This document shows positions 3,956 to 6,775 of a DNA stretch of 6,775 nucleotides, piece by piece; within the stretch, counting starts at the first letter, position 1, and every line of letters starts with the position of its first letter. The notes beneath the pieces were generated by a model. It did no database searches, was not told where the DNA came from, and saw only the letters and a list, made by a program, of their open reading frames with translations. Source of the DNA: Microbacterium sp. (lineage in GTDB: Bacteria; Actinomycetota; Actinomycetes; Actinomycetales; Microbacteriaceae); assembly GCA_029267645.1 (NCBI GenBank), contig JAJUIM010000104.1, positions 1 to 6,775 of the forward strand, in the 5' to 3' direction. The position numbers and the translations under genes were made by a program.

Positions 3956-6556
3956 ATGCACACGTCATCACCCGGGCGGCTGCGCCGCACCGCGGGCGTC
4001 GTCGCGGCCGCGGCCGTCGCCACGACCGCGTTCCTCATCGTGCCGACGGCGGCGCAGGCGGCGCCGGACGGATCCGGGCTCGTCATCAGCGAGGTGTTCG
4101 GCGGGGGCGGCAACAGCGGCGCCCCGTACGCGAACGACTTCGTCGAGCTCGCGAACCCCACGGGCGCGCCCATCGACCTCGAGGGCCTCGCGCTCGAGTA
4201 CCGCTCCGCTGCGGGCGGATCCGGCGGCGTCGTCGAGCTCGAGGGGCAGGTCGCGCCCGGCGGGCGCTTCCTCGTGCAGCTCGCGGCGGGCAGCAACGCG
4301 GCCGCCGATGCGCTGCCCGAGCCCGACCAGACCGGCTCGATCAACATGTCGGCGTCGAACGGCCGCGTCTTCCTCTTCGAATCGGGATCCGGCTTCGACA
4401 GCGCGGCCGCGGGCGATCGCGCGGGCTCCGAGGGGCTCGTCGACATGGTCGGCTTCGGGACGGCCGCGAGCTTCGAGGGCCAGGCCGCGCAGGCGCTGTC
4501 GAACATGACGAGCGCGCAGCGCGACGACGCCGCGCTCGACACGGACGACAACGGCGCCGACTTCGCGGCGGGCGCCCCCACCCCGACGAACGCGGCGGGC
4601 GAGACGGCCGGGCCCGAGGATCCCGAGACGCCGGAGGAGCCGGGCGGCCCCGCGACGCCCGCGACGATCGCCGAGGTGCAGGGCACGGGCGACGCCTCCC
4701 CGCTCGTCGGGCAGACGGTCGTCGTCGAGGGCGTCGTCACGGCCGACTGGCGCGACGGCGGCTTCCGCGGCTTCACGATCCAGGACCCGTCGGGCGACCC
4801 CGCTGACGGCGCCTCGGACGCCGTCTTCGTGTGGGGCGACCGCGCACTCGCCGACATCGGCCAGAGCGTGCGCGTGACGGGCGAGGTGAGCGAGCACGAG
4901 GGGCTCACCGAGATCACGGTCGACGCCGTCGAGGTGCTCGACACCTCGCTCGGCGAGGTCGAGCCGATCACGTCGTGGGAGGCTATCGCGACCGAGGAGG
5001 GCAAGCGCGCCCACCAGAGCGAGCTCGTACTGCCCGAGGGGCCGTTCACGGTCACCGACAACTACGACGCCAACTTCTACGGCTCGTTCGGCATCGCCTT
5101 CGGCGACGAGCCGCTGCGCCAGCCGACCGACTCGATCGACCCGCGCGACACGCAGGCGATCGCCGAGGCGCAGGCCGAGATCGACGCCGCGAGCATCACG
5201 CTCGACGACGCGCGCAGCACGAACTTCAACAGCCAGAAGGACGCGCCGCTGTCGTACCTGACGCCCGAGAACCCCGTGCGCGTGGGCTCGTCGGTCGAGC
5301 TGCAGCAGCCCTTCGTGCTCGACTACCGCTACGGCGCGTGGAGCCTGCAGCCGACCTCGCCAATCGAGGGCGACGGATCCGAGTTCGTCGCGTTCAGCGA
5401 CGAGCGCGCCGCGAACGCCGCGCCCGAGGACGTGGCGGGCGACATCTCGATCGCCACGTTCAACGTGCTCAACTACTTCCCGACGACGGCCGAGGAGTTC
5501 GTCGCCGCGGGCCTCGGCACGTGCACGACCTACGACGACCGCGCGGGCGAGCCCGTCTCGGCGAACCGCTGCGAGCCGAACGGCCCCCGCGGCGCCGCGA
5601 CTGCCGAGAGCTTCGAGCGCCAGGAGACGAAGATCGTGAACGCGATCCGCACGCTCGGCGCGTCGGTCGTCTCGCTCGAGGAGATCGAGAACTCAGGTCA
5701 CTTCGGCAAGGATCGCGACTTCGCTGTCGCGACGCTCGTGGACGCCCTCAACGAGGCCGACGGCGAGGGCGCGTGGGCATACGCCGCCTCGCCCGAGGAG
5801 ATCCCGGCCGAGGAAGACGTGATCCGCAGCGCGTTCATCTACCGCACGGCCGAGGTCGAGACGGTCGGCGAGTCGCACCTGCTCGTCGACGAGCCCGCGT
5901 TCGACAACGCGCGCGAGCCGCTCTTCCAGGGCTTCAAGGCCGTGGGCGCGAGCGACGACGACGCGTTCCTCGTCGCGGCGAACCACTTCAAGTCGAAGGG
6001 TTCCGGCACCGACGACGGCACGGGCCAGGGCAACGCCAACCCCGACCGCGTCGCGCAGGCCGAGGCGCTCGTCGAGTACTCGGCCGAGGTGCAGGAGCTC
6101 ACGGGCATCGAGGCGGTCTTCCTCGCGGGCGACTTCAACGCGTACGCGGCAGAGGATCCGGTGCGCACGATCGAGGCCGCAGGGTTCACGAACCTCAACT
6201 ACGCGCTGAACGGCGGCGAGGCCACCTACAACTACGACGGCCTCGACGGCTCGCTCGACCACGTGTTCGCGAACGCCGAGGCGCTCGAGGCCGTGACGGG
6301 CGTCGACGTCTGGCAGATCAACGCGCAGGAGCAGGTCGGCTTCGAGTACAGCCGTTACAACTACAACGCGACGCTGCTGTACGACGAGTCGGTCTTCCGC
6401 GCGAGCGACCACAACCCGATCCTCGTGGGCCTTTCCGCGCCCGAGGCGGCGCCTGAGGAGTGCGGTCACCCCGGCAAGGGCAACGGCAAGGCGCACGGCC
6501 TCGGCAACGGCAAGGGGAAGGGCAACGGCTGGGGTCTCATCTGCGGCAGCAAGTGA
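3956..6556 (+). CDS. Secreted ExeM/NucH-family extracellular endonuclease with lamin-tail domain
   Basis: An 866-residue exported protein. A signal peptide is clear: Arg-rich n-region (R8, R10, R11), an Ala/Val-rich core, and a likely cut after AQA at 33-35. A lamin-tail domain follows at about 40-190 (LVISEVFGGGGNSGAPYAND, then FVELANPTGAPIDLEGLAL). A Pro/Glu/Gly linker spans 212-235. An OB-fold nucleic-acid-binding region covers about 238-325 (IAEVQG, VVVEGVVTADW). The endonuclease/exonuclease/phosphatase domain runs from about 497 to 826: IATFNVLNYF with N503, LEEIEN with E576, NHFKSKG at 676-682, AGDFNAY with D726 and N728, SLDHVF with D768/H769, and SDHNP with D818/H819. These are the metal and catalytic residues of the fold, so it should be an active extracellular DNase/phosphodiesterase. 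Its only four Cys are 523, 539, 836 and 863. ATG 3956 follows AGGAG (3947-3951) at a short spacing and starts the signal peptide. No LPXTG anchor is seen. The 105-base leader after the proS terminator has no clear -10 box, only a 6-bp inverted repeat (3915-3920/3927-3932). Role: probably nutrient scavenging or extracellular DNA turnover. Confidence 0.93.
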   Translation: MHTSSPGRLRRTAGVVAAAAVATTAFLIVPTAAQAAPDGSGLVISEVFGGGGNSGAPYANDFVELANPTGAPIDLEGLALEYRSAAGGSGGVVELEGQVAPGGRFLVQLAAGSNAAADALPEPDQTGSINMSASNGRVFLFESGSGFDSAAAGDRAGSEGLVDMVGFGTAASFEGQAAQALSNMTSAQRDDAALDTDDNGADFAAGAPTPTNAAGETAGPEDPETPEEPGGPATPATIAEVQGTGDASPLVGQTVVVEGVVTADWRDGGFRGFTIQDPSGDPADGASDAVFVWGDRALADIGQSVRVTGEVSEHEGLTEITVDAVEVLDTSLGEVEPITSWEAIATEEGKRAHQSELVLPEGPFTVTDNYDANFYGSFGIAFGDEPLRQPTDSIDPRDTQAIAEAQAEIDAASITLDDARSTNFNSQKDAPLSYLTPENPVRVGSSVELQQPFVLDYRYGAWSLQPTSPIEGDGSEFVAFSDERAANAAPEDVAGDISIATFNVLNYFPTTAEEFVAAGLGTCTTYDDRAGEPVSANRCEPNGPRGAATAESFERQETKIVNAIRTLGASVVSLEEIENSGHFGKDRDFAVATLVDALNEADGEGAWAYAASPEEIPAEEDVIRSAFIYRTAEVETVGESHLLVDEPAFDNAREPLFQGFKAVGASDDDAFLVAANHFKSKGSGTDDGTGQGNANPDRVAQAEALVEYSAEVQELTGIEAVFLAGDFNAYAAEDPVRTIEAAGFTNLNYALNGGEATYNYDGLDGSLDHVFANAEALEAVTGVDVWQINAQEQVGFEYSRYNYNATLLYDESVFRASDHNPILVGLSAPEAAPEECGHPGKGNGKAHGLGNGKGKGNGWGLICGSK

Positions 6557-6573
6557 GGCCGGGCGCCTGACGC

Positions 6574-6611
6574 GCGAGGGCCCGTCTTCCTTCGGGAAGG
6601 CGGGCCCTCGC
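6574..6611 (+). terminator. UUCG-capped intrinsic terminator after the nuclease gene
   Basis: A 17-bp stem (6574-6590 with 6595-6611), broken only by one U-G wobble (6585/6600), closes the tetraloop TTCG between C6590 and G6595. C(UUCG)G is an exceptionally stable cap. It lies 17 bases after the nuclease stop codon and isolates the nuclease from nusA. No T-tract follows. Confidence 0.85.
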
Positions 6612-6645
6612 CGCGTCCACCCAGCCGCCCCAGGATCCCGTCGGG

Positions 6646-6651
6646 TATCGT
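6646..6651 (+). promoter_or_regulatory. Candidate -10 box upstream of nusA
   Basis: TATCGT fits TANNNT and lies after the nuclease terminator. It would start transcription near 6658-6659, giving nusA a leader of about 50 bases. No -35 hexamer is evident. The same hexamer is the minus-strand -10 candidate of the kinase gene at 284-289. Confidence 0.35.
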
Positions 6652-6658
6652 CGAGGAG

Positions 6659-6697
6659 ATGTCGGCGCGAACGTCTGCCGGCGGGAGAGCTGAATAG
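6659..6697 (+). CDS. Possible 12-codon leader ORF before nusA
   Basis: An ATG at 6659, seven bases after the TATCGT box, opens MSARTSAGGRAE and stops at TAG 6695-6697, which overlaps the first base of the GGGAGG ribosome-binding site of nusA. If the -10 call is right, this would be translated as a leaderless peptide whose termination touches the nusA initiation site. The peptide matches no family that I recognise. A short ORF of this length can easily arise by chance, so this is only a candidate. Confidence 0.2.
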   Translation: MSARTSAGGRAE

Positions 6698-6707
6698 GGA
6701 GGCTGCT

Positions 6708-6775
6708 GTGGAGATCGATCTGGCCCTGTTGCGTTCGATCGAACGCGAGAAGGAGATTCCGTTCGATGAGCTGGC
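6708..6775 (+). CDS. nusA: Transcription termination/antitermination factor NusA, N-terminal start (runs off the right edge)
   Basis: From GTG 6708 the frame reads MEIDLALLRSIEREKEIPFD and then EL up to the edge, 22 full codons. The pattern (M-x-I-D-L then helix, E-R-E-K-E-I-P-F-D-E-L) is the start of the NusA N-terminal RNA-polymerase-binding domain as found in actinobacteria. NusA binds RNA polymerase and modulates pausing, termination and antitermination. GGGAGG (6697-6702) lies five bases before the GTG and fixes the start. The S1 and KH RNA-binding domains lie outside the window. It is normally the head of, or second in, a translation operon with infB, rbfA and truB; no rimP precedes it here. 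Confidence 0.88.
   Translation, partial: MEIDLALLRSIEREKEIPFDEL

Noticed and set aside
3802..5061. Minus-strand open frames of several hundred codons opposite the nuclease (also 5693-6496)
   Set aside because: No family signature, Ser/Pro- or Arg/Val-rich composition mirrored from the plus-strand codons, and no promoter or ribosome-binding site.
1..6775. CRISPR array, tRNA or rRNA genes, insertion sequences
   Set aside because: No regularly spaced direct repeats, no cloverleaf or rRNA sequence, and no transposase or terminal inverted repeats with target duplications were seen.

Overview
The window is GC-rich (roughly 70%) actinobacterial DNA, most likely from a member of the Microbacteriaceae (Microbacterium or a close relative). 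Pointers are the strong G/C bias at third codon positions, an actinobacterial-type prolyl-tRNA synthetase, an F420-type LLM oxidoreductase, GTG starts with TANNNT -10 boxes placed as for leaderless mRNAs, and the beginning of nusA at the right edge. The genus is an inference, not a demonstrated placement.

Layout, left to right. (1) 1-252, minus strand: the N-terminal 84 residues of a PfkB-family sugar/nucleoside kinase that runs off the left edge. (2) 253-380: a divergent control region with overlapping candidate -10 boxes, then a leader with two C/G hairpins that both carry the tetraloop ACGA. This is the hallmark of the guanidine-II (mini-ykkC) riboswitch. (3) 381-1042: two tandem, overlapping small multidrug resistance (SMR) genes. 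Both proteins keep the guanidinium-exporter residues E13, W16, S42, Y59 and W62, and their loop charges suggest opposite membrane orientations, as expected for an antiparallel heterodimer. Riboswitch and exporter pair together form a guanidine-sensing, guanidine-exporting unit. (4) 1050-1081: a perfect 13-bp GC hairpin between convergent genes. (5) 1088-1993, minus strand: an LLM-class, probably F420-dependent, oxidoreductase. (6) 1994-2045: a 52-bp divergent spacer with a leaderless-type -10 for each gene. (7) 2046-3812: proS, a complete bacterial-type prolyl-tRNA synthetase with an editing insertion, followed by a strong terminator. (8) 3956-6556: a secreted ExeM/NucH-type nuclease (signal peptide, lamin-tail domain, OB-fold, endonuclease/exonuclease/phosphatase domain, odd Gly/Lys/Asn tail bounded by Cys), followed by a UUCG-capped terminator. 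(9) 6646-6775: a candidate promoter, a possible 12-codon leader ORF and the start of nusA.

The genes form short, separately terminated units. The best-supported system is the guanidine-II riboswitch with its paired exporter. It has a 9-bp complementarity between the very 5' end of the leader and the Shine-Dalgarno region, which looks like a built-in OFF switch. A second genome-style signal is the marked excess of GGATCC: 18 copies counted by eye against about 2-3 expected from base composition.
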